Assembly: GCA_023412475.1 (NCBI GenBank)
Contig: JAEYNR010000001.1
Location: forward strand, 1 to 39,643
Length of the DNA stretch: 39,643 nt
Reading direction: 5' to 3'
Source of the DNA: Fibrobacterota bacterium
GTDB lineage: Bacteria > Fibrobacterota > Chitinivibrionia > Chitinivibrionales > Chitinispirillaceae
Positions within the stretch are counted from its first letter, which is position 1, and the number at the start of each line of letters is the position of its first letter. Shown piece by piece: positions 1-7,899 of this stretch. The position numbers were made by a program, and so were the translations under genes. The notes beneath the pieces are model-generated. The model saw nothing but the letters and a program-made list of their open reading frames with translations. It did not search any database and had not been told where the DNA came from.

Positions 1-10
1 AATAATTTCG

Positions 11-336
11 GTAGTGACAAAGTGAACTGTATTGGGAATGCAGAGCCTGGGTTTTCTGGCCATTTTTTTTAACCTCGAATGTTTGGAGGTGAAGAAAAGA
101 AAGGGCTTTAAGGAAAAGAGGATCAAAAATTAGGCCAGGTTTGGCCCCCTTAGGGACGGAGGAAAATAAGAGATGTTAGAAAAGTTCCTCCGTCCCCAAT
201 TTCCAGAGCAAGAATGAGAACCTGCGAACTTAAAACTGAAAAACTTTACCCTTATCAGCTTTAACTGCAAAAAAAAGCTCCGAATCGATAAATACACTGT
301 TAACAAAGTGAATCACATTAGTAATACAGAGTCTGG
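11..336 (+). repeat. diverged 40-bp direct repeat (11-50 and 297-336)
   Basis: Bases 11-50 and 297-336 align without gaps at about 28 of 40 positions. The best conserved blocks are ACAAAGTGAA and CAGAG(C/T)CTGG. Neither copy sits in a supported gene. They may be remnants of a duplicated element or of a decayed gene end. Confidence 0.45.
153..196. repeat. REP-like inverted repeat, GGGACGGAGGAA / TTCCTCCGTCCC
   Basis: A perfect 12-bp inverted repeat (153-164 and 185-196) encloses a 20-nt spacer and could form a hairpin. The same 12-mer recurs in this leader at 435-446, as a variant at 466-478 and at 9261-9272, and once inside the gerW-like gene at 4681-4692. From general knowledge, short G-rich palindromes of this type are often mobilised by REP-associated tyrosine transposases. 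No such transposase is present here. Confidence 0.6.
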
Positions 337-434
337 CCCTTGGAAGTGCTTCAACCCGTACTTTTTAACAATCGGCTATGCGGATAATGATTAATAACCC
401 TCCAAATTAAGCAACTATTTTAATCTCTGACCTT

Positions 435-479
435 TTCCTCCGTCCCTTGAAGTGATTATACAAAGTTTCCCCCGTCCCC
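435..479 (+). repeat. REP-like half-sites upstream of the pilin operon
   Basis: An exact copy of TTCCTCCGTCCC (435-446) is followed by a variant, TTTCCCCCGTCCCC (466-479). Both have the same orientation as the right arm of the inverted repeat at 185-196. They lie about 90-130 bp upstream of the first prepilin gene, so any effect on its expression is speculative. Confidence 0.5.
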
Positions 480-526
480 TGCCGAAACCGGAACATTAAC
501 TTCCGTTTTTTCCTTTTTTTAAAACC

Positions 527-532
527 TATAAT
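527..532 (+). promoter_or_regulatory. possible -10 box of the prepilin operon
   Basis: A perfect TATAAT lies 33 bp before the first prepilin start codon. No good -35 hexamer stands 16-18 bp upstream, where the DNA is a T-run, so an activator or another sigma factor may be needed. A ribosome-binding site (AAGGAAAGGGG, 549-559) precedes the ATG at 565. Confidence 0.3.
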
Positions 533-564
533 CAATAGTAGGACTAAAAAGGAAAGGGGTCAGC

Positions 565-912
565 ATGAACAAGCAGAATGGAAGCTCGCTTATTGAAGTC
601 ACAGTTGCAATGATCATCCTGGCTTTGCTGGTCACAGGACTCAACGCATGCGTAGTAAATCTGATTAACTCCAATGTTTCCACAAAAGAGCTCTCTGCGG
701 CTACCTCCTGCGGGTATCAGTTATTAGAGGAGCTTCGAAGATCCGAATATTCTTTCATTTCCAGTAATTCGGACACGGTCAGATCCAGGTTTCTTCGGTC
801 TTGGACTGTTTCCAGCGATAGCGTGCAAAAAAAGATCGATCTGATGGTCTTATGGCCCGCGTCCACTGGTAAGCATTCAATGAAACTTTCCACTATAATT
901 GCAAAACCATGA
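565..912 (+). CDS. prepilin-type minor pilin, GspI/PilV-like
   Basis: This 115-aa protein begins with a type IV prepilin signal: a short basic leader ending in Gly-6, then SSLIEV, a Glu at mature position 5 and a hydrophobic helix of about 20 residues. PilD-type peptidase would cleave after Gly-6. The small size and the order of the three genes match the I-type minor pseudopilin (GspI, or PilV in pilus systems), which helps prime assembly of the fibre tip at the inner membrane. The gene is first in an operon whose next gene starts one base after this stop codon. The globular part is short and not recognisable in detail. A purple-AAG/GGGG-type ribosome-binding site supports the start. Whether it serves type II secretion or a type IV pilus cannot be decided, because no ATPase, platform or secretin gene is in view. 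Confidence 0.85.
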   Translation: MNKQNGSSLIEVTVAMIILALLVTGLNACVVNLINSNVSTKELSAATSCGYQLLEELRRSEYSFISSNSDTVRSRFLRSWTVSSDSVQKKIDLMVLWPASTGKHSMKLSTIIAKP

Positions 913-913
913 T

Positions 914-1684
914 ATGAAACATGTTTCTTCTTTGTCGGGATTGACTCTACTGGAGTTGGTGATAGCTGTGAGCTTGAGTGCGGTGATAATCTCGGCTGCC
1001 TATAAGGCCCAGCTCAGTTTCTCGAAGGCTGCATCCAGAGAAAATGACAAAGCAGTGCTTCAAAGAGATTTAATGTCTGCTTGCGATATGATAGAGAAAG
1101 ATATCCGTATGGCTGGTCTGGGACTCCCGGGCAACGGTGTTGATCTGAAGCTTTCGGATACTATTAGCGATGAGTTAACATTATTTATGAATAAAGCTCA
1201 GCTCAGCGCTACTCTGTATTCAAATGCCTTATACACAGATGCAAAAATCCTCATTAACAGAACTGGAATCTCTTCCTGGGGCAGATGGGTCTGTCTGGAA
1301 GCCGCCGGCAGTATAGTCTTTAAAGAGATCACCAGAGTAGGGCTGAATTTATCCGGTGATCCTGATACTATCTATTTAGCTGCTCAATTAAATGCAGGCC
1401 TCTATCCGCAAAACTCAAATATCTATTCTGCAGACAGAATCTCTTATTTCCTGAAAAACATAGCAGAAAAAGTCCTATGCAGGCGGTTTAATAGCAGAGA
1501 CTCGGAAATCAGCACTGTGATCGACTCCCTCTCGATTGTCCCAAAAGACAATAGCGGTGTGTCTCTGAGCTCTGGCACAGAAGCAAAGGTGCTAAAAGTT
1601 GTAATCGGCGGATATATAGGGCAGGGAGGAAATCTGGTTTTTCTGGCTGAAAGCACAGAAGTAAATATAAGGAATGTCAATTAA
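914..1684 (+). CDS. prepilin-type minor pilin, GspJ/PilW-like
   Basis: The protein is about 256 aa from the ATG at 914; an in-frame TTG at 899 would add five residues and overlap the previous gene. The N-terminus has the prepilin signature, Gly followed by LTLLELVIAV, with Glu at mature position 5 and a roughly 20-residue hydrophobic helix. The next segment contains 'MIEKDIRMAGLGLPG', which resembles the 'DIR.AG' stretch typical of PilW and GspJ proteins. The rest is a beta-rich head domain that I do not recognise further. The J/W-type subunit pairs with the I/V- and K/X-type subunits in the tip-priming complex. The gene is tightly coupled to its upstream neighbour and is followed after 2 bp by the third prepilin gene. 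Confidence 0.85.
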   Translation: MKHVSSLSGLTLLELVIAVSLSAVIISAAYKAQLSFSKAASRENDKAVLQRDLMSACDMIEKDIRMAGLGLPGNGVDLKLSDTISDELTLFMNKAQLSATLYSNALYTDAKILINRTGISSWGRWVCLEAAGSIVFKEITRVGLNLSGDPDTIYLAAQLNAGLYPQNSNIYSADRISYFLKNIAEKVLCRRFNSRDSEISTVIDSLSIVPKDNSGVSLSSGTEAKVLKVVIGGYIGQGGNLVFLAESTEVNIRNVN

Positions 1685-1686
1685 AA

Positions 1687-2754
1687 ATGTATGGTGCAAT
1701 AATGAATAATAAAGGAAGCGCGGTAATTACGGTTCTGGTAATCGGAGTAATACTCAATCTTATAATAGCCGGCTTTATGATTTCTTCCAGAGATAGTTCC
1801 AGCAAGAGCAAGACACGCAGGAATAGATCAAATCTGGTTAACATTGCCGAGGCGGGAAAAGAACACCTTTATGGGCAGATTCAGGGTGGGGCATTTAAGC
1901 CTGTGAAAAACAATAGGGTTACTTATTGCTTAGACAAGCCATTTGAGAATGGGAACTTTTCGGTCTCATGCAGTACAAATATATCAAAGGATACCATCTG
2001 GGTAAACAGTGCTGCTGCATATCAAGGCAGGATGACAACTATACAATCTGTGGCTAAACTCTCACCCCAAATTCATATACCATTTCCTTCGGTCAGAGGT
2101 GCTTTAACGGCCCGAAGTCGTATCACTGTCAAAGGGAACATAACAATAGATGGCAGAGATTATGATACTGCAAACATTATGACAGGTTCTGGCACATTGG
2201 GAGTCAGTACATGTAATCTGCTTTTTCTGGAAGGCAATGCATCAGTGGGTGGTAGTGGTACAATTCCTCAATCAAAACACGGCTTTGAAAACATCCGTTC
2301 AATTGTCAGTGAGGAAAACGCTTCTGTTGAGCCGTTTTTTGCTTCCCCAGAGGCTTTTCTTGGTTTACCTGAAGGAGCGCTTGATGAATACAAAAGCTCA
2401 AACTGGAGTACGCCATTTCATGGTTTGATCTATCTGACTCAAGATTATGTGGGCCCGGTGCATTTTGAAAATTCAAGCGGAATCCTGATAGTGCATAATC
2501 AGTATAAGACAGCAGAACTGCAGATAACCAACGGCTTGTTTAAGGGGTTAATAATCACCGACAAAATGGCCAAAATCAACGGAAATGCTCTGGTTCTGGG
2601 CGCAGTGGTTACATTGTGTGAGGGCGAAGTATCCACTTTCGGTACCGGAACGGCACTTATCCGGTACAGTTCACAGGTGCTTTCGAATCTGGCTAAGTAC
2701 TGCGAAAATCTGAAAAAAAAAGTAGAGCAGATATCTTGGGAGCAGGTGAAATGA
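1687..2754 (+). CDS. PilX/GspK-like prepilin-type protein
   Basis: This 355-aa protein starts with a short leader (MYGAIMNNKG), then SAVITVLVIGVIL and a membrane helix. The second Met at codon 6 (1702) could be the true start. The residue at mature position 5 is Thr, not Glu. Loss of Glu5 is characteristic of the K/X tip subunits (GspK, PilX), which cap the fibre. The large extracellular part (residues about 60-355) fits that role and contains a glycine- and valine-rich segment (about 130-330) that looks like a repetitive beta-structure ('TVKGNITIDG', 'LEGNASVGG', 'GLIITDKMAKINGNALVLGAVV'), reminiscent of bactofilin- or polymer-like beta-solenoids. It is third in the I-J-K-like operon, and the next gene is convergent. 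The family call is firm for the N-terminus and weak for the C-terminal part. Confidence 0.75.
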   Translation: MYGAIMNNKGSAVITVLVIGVILNLIIAGFMISSRDSSSKSKTRRNRSNLVNIAEAGKEHLYGQIQGGAFKPVKNNRVTYCLDKPFENGNFSVSCSTNISKDTIWVNSAAAYQGRMTTIQSVAKLSPQIHIPFPSVRGALTARSRITVKGNITIDGRDYDTANIMTGSGTLGVSTCNLLFLEGNASVGGSGTIPQSKHGFENIRSIVSEENASVEPFFASPEAFLGLPEGALDEYKSSNWSTPFHGLIYLTQDYVGPVHFENSSGILIVHNQYKTAELQITNGLFKGLIITDKMAKINGNALVLGAVVTLCEGEVSTFGTGTALIRYSSQVLSNLAKYCENLKKKVEQISWEQVK

Positions 2755-2851
2755 TCCTCTGATGGGCAAAGCTTCAGATAAAAGCAAGAAAACCTATATG
2801 AAAATCGGGATGAGGCACTTGAAGCCAACACTAAGGTTTCTCCGTCACCAG

Positions 2852-4333
2852 TTAAATCTCCGGATAACCGTTTTCGTTTTCTTCAAAGTAAAAGTTCTGA
2901 AGATCCATCGATTCTGAATAATATCTGCTGAAAATATCATCATTGAAATTTTCACCCGGTATGATCAAATTCCCATCATCGTCTACAAGAACACTTGCCT
3001 CCAGATAATCGGTTTCTTTATCGTGTTCATCACCATCGATATCAAAACCCTCAGGTTTAAGCACCCATCCGCTGGCCCCATACCCGGAATCATTCTCAAA
3101 ACTGTCCGTCTCATTTTTAATGAATTCAACAGATCTTGCTGTAATACCCTTGAGAATTTCGCAGTCACCGGAACCGAGGTTATTATCAATAACAGTTTCG
3201 GTTTTCATCTGTTTCGCAGAATTAAATTCTTCTTTCTGATTCAGTACAAAGTCGCTTATATGGTAAGGGTGCATTTTTCCGTGAAAAAGATTTTGCTGAA
3301 TGATACTGGTTGTACCGGGCTCTATTCTGATGAATACAGAATGTTGATTTTCAGGTGTGCAACATTGAATCAGTGTGTTTTTTTCAATGAGAAGATTACT
3401 TGCTGCAGCTTTCTCTTCATTTTGTTTTCCGCAGACCCTGATTGCTTCATCTTTGCATCTGACCAAACAGTTGTTAGTCACACTATGACCGGTGCCATTG
3501 ATGCTTATCCCTGTGTTGCTATCAGTTATCCTGTTGTTTTCGATGATACTGCCTATTCCTGCTTGTATACTGATCGAACAGCTTCTACAATTTTCCAGTA
3601 AATTTCCCCTGATCTGAGTGTCACCGCATTTAACAACTATGCCATCAGATGCACACCTTCTGATGGTGTTGAATTCTACGATATGTCCATAGGGGTTGGT
3701 AGTGGAATCGCGGGTTCCGATCAGAACAGCAATACCGTAGTTTGAAAAGTGATTGCGGCGTAGTATATGATCTAAGAGGGGAGTCGAATCATTGGTATCG
3801 CCCTCTGAGATCATTACTGCAATAGATGCATTATCTGTGGTCTGAAGGTAATCATTGAACTGATTTTCCCTTTCAAAGCGGCAATTCTCCACTACATTAA
3901 AGCATCCACCAGAGCCTCCGAAGTACATCGTACAGGATGATTCTTTTATTGATCCGCAATTTATAAACTGAAGCGAGTCGAACCGGTTCCTTTTGCAGGT
4001 GCCAATCACAGAAATGGCTCCAAAGGGGGAATTTTTAAAGATAATACCAGAGATGATCAGGTCGCTTGTATCATAGAAAAAGCAGCAGCTTTCTTCTATT
4101 ATTACTGTAGCTCCATCATCGGCAACTATTCTGACTGGGTTTTGCGGTGTACCGGAAATTTCAAACGTCTGATTATCCCGGTATATGCCCTCTTTAAGCA
4201 CTATAGTGTTGCCTGGTTTGATAACCTGCAACGCTTCTCTTATCAAACAGTAGGGATTTTCCCACGTACCCTGACCTCCGCTGCTACTATCAGGGGATAC
4301 CCATAAAATTTCAGGATTATTTCTATCGAACAT
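2852..4333 (-). CDS. right-handed parallel beta-helix protein, NosD/DUF1565-like, no signal peptide
   Basis: The 493-aa protein opens with 'WVSPDSSSGGQGTWENPYC' and then 'IKPGNTIVLKEGIYRDN', the usual entry to right-handed beta-helix proteins of the DUF1565/NosD/pectate-lyase-like fold. Repeated short turns such as 'IIENNRITDSNTGISINGTG' and 'SVTNNCLVRCKDEAIRVCG' mark successive rungs up to about residue 340. The last 130 residues are acidic (rich in Asp, Glu, Asn) and not recognised. There is no hydrophobic signal sequence after the ATG at 4333, which has AGGAG about 10 nt upstream, so export by the Sec route is not evident. Such proteins are usually secreted carbohydrate-binding or -cleaving proteins. 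No catalytic residues can be assigned. It may be co-transcribed with the gerW-like gene upstream (132 bp gap). Confidence 0.75.
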   Translation of the reverse strand: MFDRNNPEILWVSPDSSSGGQGTWENPYCLIREALQVIKPGNTIVLKEGIYRDNQTFEISGTPQNPVRIVADDGATVIIEESCCFFYDTSDLIISGIIFKNSPFGAISVIGTCKRNRFDSLQFINCGSIKESSCTMYFGGSGGCFNVVENCRFERENQFNDYLQTTDNASIAVMISEGDTNDSTPLLDHILRRNHFSNYGIAVLIGTRDSTTNPYGHIVEFNTIRRCASDGIVVKCGDTQIRGNLLENCRSCSISIQAGIGSIIENNRITDSNTGISINGTGHSVTNNCLVRCKDEAIRVCGKQNEEKAAASNLLIEKNTLIQCCTPENQHSVFIRIEPGTTSIIQQNLFHGKMHPYHISDFVLNQKEEFNSAKQMKTETVIDNNLGSGDCEILKGITARSVEFIKNETDSFENDSGYGASGWVLKPEGFDIDGDEHDKETDYLEASVLVDDDGNLIIPGENFNDDIFSRYYSESMDLQNFYFEENENGYPEI

Positions 4334-4465
4334 GAATAAAAGTCACTCCTATAAAGAACCTAAATCGAAAGCAATTGCCGCTACGTTCTTTAAGCGCAAT
4401 GCATCCGATGATGATAAGCCGCTTCCTTGGTGAGGAATCTTCTGATTGTAGTAACTAACTGGCTA

Positions 4466-4840
4466 CTAATCCTCTGGAGTCATTTCGTCCTTTTTCTTGA
4501 AATATTTAGATATCTTGCTGAACAACTCCGGTGCTGCTGACATTAGCTGGCTCAGTGACATTGATTCGGAAGGCGAGATGGGGTGAACCTGTACTTTCTC
4601 ACCGCACACAGAGATGAAGGCTACAGGGTTTATGTTAATTCCGCCACCGGTGCCGGCTCCTGATCCATATTTTTCACTCTTTCCTCCGTCCCCACCACCG
4701 GCAGCAAAACCTACCGAAAGGCGTGAAACAGGGATCAAAATGACATCCCCGGCCTGGATTGGTTCACCAATCACAGTCTCAGTTTTTGAAATGGTTTGAA
4801 TCTGATCCATCGCAGCTTTTATTACATCCGCAAGAGCCAT
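4466..4840 (-). CDS. GerW/YtfJ-family protein
   Basis: The 124-aa protein matches the GerW (YtfJ) family: 'DVIKAAMDQIQTISKTETVIGEPIQAGDVILIPVSRLSVGFAAGGG', then a Gly-rich loop, then 'GININPVAFISVCGEKVQVHPI'. In Bacillus the family member is a spore germination protein; homologues are widespread in non-sporulating bacteria, where the function is unknown. I take the ATG at 4840 because GGGAG stands 6 nt before it; a GTG at 4858 in the same frame is possible. The C-terminus is short and Lys-rich after a helical segment. The stretch coding the Gly-rich loop contains one exact copy of the 12-mer TTCCTCCGTCCC found in the intergenic repeats, which may be coincidence. Confidence 0.85.
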   Translation of the reverse strand: MALADVIKAAMDQIQTISKTETVIGEPIQAGDVILIPVSRLSVGFAAGGGDGGKSEKYGSGAGTGGGININPVAFISVCGEKVQVHPISPSESMSLSQLMSAAPELFSKISKYFKKKDEMTPED

Positions 4841-5166
4841 ATTTTCTCCCTCAGACACAGGTATGTTTGTTTTGGCTTCCCCATGAAGTTATAAAATACT
4901 GAAACAACCGCTACTGAGCAATGTTACCGGAAAGGTTTTTAAAATGAGGAAGCTTTTCAATGACCAGGAACAGCAGAAATCATAAAAACATATTTTCCTA
5001 AATAGTTATCAGAATAATGTTCCGTGAAAATGCCGCAAGTTGCAGGAAAAAGAGCCTTTTCCGGACACTCACTAAATAAAACTTGATTGCTTCTGAAAGT
5101 CCTTCTATTTTGTATTAAAACTGATTCTCTCACCCATTAGTACTTTTATTTTGAGGATCAAACCAA
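4841..5166. other. divergent intergenic region
   Basis: This 326-bp spacer separates the minus-strand gerW-like gene from the plus-strand lamin-tail-domain gene, so it should carry promoters in both directions. I see no gene. The only fair match to a promoter is the plus-strand one listed at 5083-5111. Confidence 0.55.
5083..5111 (+). promoter_or_regulatory. possible sigma-70-type promoter
   Basis: TTGATT (5083-5088) and TATTTT (5106-5111) are separated by exactly 17 bp, about 55 bp before the start of the lamin-tail-domain gene. Each hexamer matches consensus at four positions, so the call is tentative. Confidence 0.35.
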
Positions 5167-6891
5167 GTGCAAGCTGGTCAGGGTAAACTGAACGGTTCCA
5201 TTCCAGTTCTCCTTCACTTGGTAATAATATTTTGCCCAGTCCCGCTATTTGCCCAAACCCTGATAATAACCGAATTGTACAGAAACCCAAACGGGTTAGA
5301 GTCTGTTCTTTGCGGCGGAAAGAGTCATGAATTCGTTGAGGTCCTCAATCCAGGTCCAGATACATTTTTTATCAACAACTTTTTTCTAAGTGATGGAACA
5401 GAAACCGACTCGATTTTACCTTTTGGTATGGTCATTAGTAGTCATGATTCCTGTATTGCGGATCAGCCGTTTCTTGCACCAGGTCAGATTGCACTCATTC
5501 TGGATTCTGATTACAAAGTAGCAGTGGAGAAACAGGGATGTGCTCTGCAAATCAGTAAGGGAACGATTCTTTTCACTTGTGACGATGCAGAGCTGGGAAA
5601 TGGGCTCTCAGATGATGATGGAATACTTTTATACAAGGGAAGCAGAAACCGTATCGATTCTATTGTCTGTCTGGCCTCAGATGGGCCATTGGAATCAGAA
5701 TCTCCGGTGTCTGGAAAAATAGTCTTTTCTGATCCCAGAAATGTTGAAGGATACTCGGTTGTTGCCACCAGAATTCTCTCCGATAAAAAGAACTTTGACA
5801 ATTGTCCCACTAACACTTCTCCCGGGTGGCTGGAAAGGGTGCAAAGCGGATGGATTGTAGAGTCCATATTTGGTCCTTATGTTCCTCATCAGGAAAATGT
5901 ATCCTGTACACTTTTATGCGTATGTCTCAAGCCAGAACTCCAGATAAACAAGCTATATTATTTTTTAAAAAAAGACGGATTAGTAATTCTGCAGGGTATA
6001 CCATCACCGGAAAAAAACAGGGCACATTTGATAATTTCTTTGCAGGTGGATAGTGCAGATTACAGGTTTATCATAGGTAATACTGAATGGAAAATCGATT
6101 TGTCTTCAATCCTTCTTCCTCATAGTCCAATAAAGATAAATGAAATATTTCCTTTCGGAACGCAGTTTGAGTCTGAATGGTATGAACTGGTTAACGTATC
6201 ATCTATGCCAATTAATCTGAAAAATTGGAAGAGTGGAAATTTCGAGGATACATCTGCTATAACTAAAAGTGAATATTTGCTTGAACCGGGAGCTTTTCTG
6301 GTGATCGCAAAAAGTAAACAACTGTTCCTTTATTCTTTTCCGGGCATTTCTCCGGTGTTACAACCCCAGGTCTGGCATACCTTGAATAATTATGGCGATA
6401 CACTCTGTATTTTTGATGCCGATGGAAACATGCGGGATATGGTGTGTTACAGATACTCATGGTTTGGCAATATTCACAGGACAATCGAAAGAGTAAATAG
6501 CAGGGCTGCGGGGTGTGATTCAGCCAATTGGGCTATATCAACAGAAGGCGCAACTCCAGGGTACCCAAATGGTGCTCTTTTCTGGCGCAACATTACTAAA
6601 GCTGAAATTGAAATTGGGCCGGTTCCTTTTACCCCAAACAATGATGGAAAAGATGATTTATTAAGCATAAAAGTAAGGCTGCCAGCTTCCAGCAGCATAA
6701 ACCTTTGCATTTATGACTTCAGAGGTAGAAAGGTGCGTTGTTTCACCGGGCCTGCCTGCAAGCAGTATTTCTGGGATGGTAAATCTGACAATGGAAAAGC
6801 AGTGCAATGTGGACCTTTTTTTGTGGTAGCTGAGATGACTTCAGCAACAAGGAAAACATTATTGAGAAAAAAAGGGATATTGTGGCGTTAA
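5167..6891 (+). CDS. secreted lamin-tail-domain protein with gliding/FlgD-like C-terminal domain
   Basis: The 574-aa protein starts at a GTG with GAGG upstream. It has a signal peptide (hydrophobic 'VLLHLVIIFCPVPLFAQ', cleavage near residue 30). Two lamin-tail-like (LTD) domains follow: residues about 31-190 ('IITELYRNPNG', 'HEFVEVLNPG', 'LAPGQIALIL') and about 320-475 ('IKINEIFPFG', 'EWYELVNVSS', 'LEPGAFLVIA', ending 'GATPGYPNG'). The C-terminal 90 residues contain 'PVPFTPNNDGKDD' and 'YFWDGKSDNGKAVQCGPFFV', the pattern of gliding-motility-associated (type B, CHU_C) or FlgD-like Ig C-terminal domains that in FCB bacteria mark type 9 secretion cargo. LTD domains occur in cell-surface and extracellular nuclease-associated proteins, but no nuclease motif is seen. 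The last 10 bases overlap the next gene, implying coupled translation. Confidence 0.8.
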   Translation: MQAGQGKLNGSIPVLLHLVIIFCPVPLFAQTLIITELYRNPNGLESVLCGGKSHEFVEVLNPGPDTFFINNFFLSDGTETDSILPFGMVISSHDSCIADQPFLAPGQIALILDSDYKVAVEKQGCALQISKGTILFTCDDAELGNGLSDDDGILLYKGSRNRIDSIVCLASDGPLESESPVSGKIVFSDPRNVEGYSVVATRILSDKKNFDNCPTNTSPGWLERVQSGWIVESIFGPYVPHQENVSCTLLCVCLKPELQINKLYYFLKKDGLVILQGIPSPEKNRAHLIISLQVDSADYRFIIGNTEWKIDLSSILLPHSPIKINEIFPFGTQFESEWYELVNVSSMPINLKNWKSGNFEDTSAITKSEYLLEPGAFLVIAKSKQLFLYSFPGISPVLQPQVWHTLNNYGDTLCIFDADGNMRDMVCYRYSWFGNIHRTIERVNSRAAGCDSANWAISTEGATPGYPNGALFWRNITKAEIEIGPVPFTPNNDGKDDLLSIKVRLPASSSINLCIYDFRGRKVRCFTGPACKQYFWDGKSDNGKAVQCGPFFVVAEMTSATRKTLLRKKGILWR

Positions 6892-7739
6892 GGCATTTTT
6901 GGCTTGGAATATTGTTCACTTATTCACAGATAGCTGCAAACCTTCAGGAACCATTTCCGCAGGGATTTTCAATGGGAAATCTGGGAACTGTTTTATGGGA
7001 AAACGGTGCTCAGGGCTGTCAACCATGGATTTCTGCAGCGTTTTGCGATAGCAGTAGAAGATTCGGAATGGCATTGGGCACAGTTTCGTATTACGATAGA
7101 ATGGATAACTTCAATGAAGAATCTATATATAGGGCATTCGGTGGAGTTTTCTTGGCAATAAAAAGGTTCAGGTTTAAACTGGCTGTGTCTCACTTTTCAG
7201 CTCTGGAAATGTATTATGAACAAACAGGCTTTTTTTCAGCAGGTGTCGATCTGTTTAATCATTTAAGAGCCGGTATCGATTTCAGCGGTACCAAGACCGG
7301 CCTTAGAGAATTTAAGGAAAAAATGCATACAGTGGGAGAGTGTGCATTTTCTGCATGGATTCCCTTTAAAGCTGCTGCCTTAGAATTATCTTTAAGTCAT
7401 ATTACCTTAAAACCCGGGCGGGCGCAGGGGGTCGATGCGCCAGTTTGCATAAAAAGCGGATTCCATACGACAAGTAACCGTTTTGGTGCTCAGGGAGTGG
7501 TGATTGAAATCACTCCCTCCCAGTCTCACCCTGTAAGATTTGTAATTGGTGAACAATATCGGCTTTTTACAATAATTGCCCTGGAAGCATCACTTGCAAA
7601 TAATCCCTTTTTGATAGGAGTTGGGGTACTAGTTGATATTTCATCAGTTAGTGCATCCGTTTCAATGGTTAATCATCCGGTGTTGGGTTGGTCAAGAGGA
7701 TTTGCTGCTTTATACTGCTCAAATCATGCTCAGAAATAA
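6882..7739 (+). CDS. probable outer-membrane beta-barrel protein
   Basis: The 285-aa protein starts at a GTG inside the end of the previous gene, with AAGGGA upstream. A short hydrophobic leader ('HFWLGILFTYSQIAANLQ') looks like a signal peptide. The mature part has alternating hydrophobic and aromatic strands ('RFGMALGTVSYYDRM', 'VFLAIKRFRFKLAVSHFSAL', 'FLIGVGVLVDISSVSASVSMV'), consistent with a small barrel like the PorV/PorQ or PorP/SprF-type accessory proteins of type 9 systems. I do not recognise a specific family. Coupling to the LTD protein suggests that it holds or exports that protein at the surface. This is inference from context and composition only. Confidence 0.65.
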   Translation: MALRHFWLGILFTYSQIAANLQEPFPQGFSMGNLGTVLWENGAQGCQPWISAAFCDSSRRFGMALGTVSYYDRMDNFNEESIYRAFGGVFLAIKRFRFKLAVSHFSALEMYYEQTGFFSAGVDLFNHLRAGIDFSGTKTGLREFKEKMHTVGECAFSAWIPFKAAALELSLSHITLKPGRAQGVDAPVCIKSGFHTTSNRFGAQGVVIEITPSQSHPVRFVIGEQYRLFTIIALEASLANNPFLIGVGVLVDISSVSASVSMVNHPVLGWSRGFAALYCSNHAQK

Positions 7740-7899
7740 ATGTTACTGCTTAGCACTTTAAACTTAAGCCAGAAACAATAGTCCCGAATACCTCGACAGC
7801 ATCATGGGATGACCGATGTGTGTCCGCTTCTCTCCTGGCAAATATTTGTATGGGGTTTCTCACCCTAAAAACACTGAAAATGACAATTAAGACAACTTT

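Larger units (their letters stand above)
1..564. other. gene-poor leader region with repeats
   Basis: No convincing gene lies here. Frame 1 is open from base 1 to a stop at 70-72, so 23 codons could be the tail of a gene beyond the left edge, but the peptide is too short to judge. The rest is A+T-rich DNA with a diverged 40-bp direct repeat (11-50 and 297-336), a 12-bp inverted repeat (153-196) and further copies of the same 12-mer (435-446, variant at 466-478). The last 60 bases hold the likely promoter and ribosome-binding site of the pilin operon. Confidence 0.6.

Noticed and set aside
3023..3601. 192-codon frame on the plus strand inside the beta-helix gene
   Set aside because: It is antisense to a well-supported gene, and its residue composition is that of a complement reading, with no family match.
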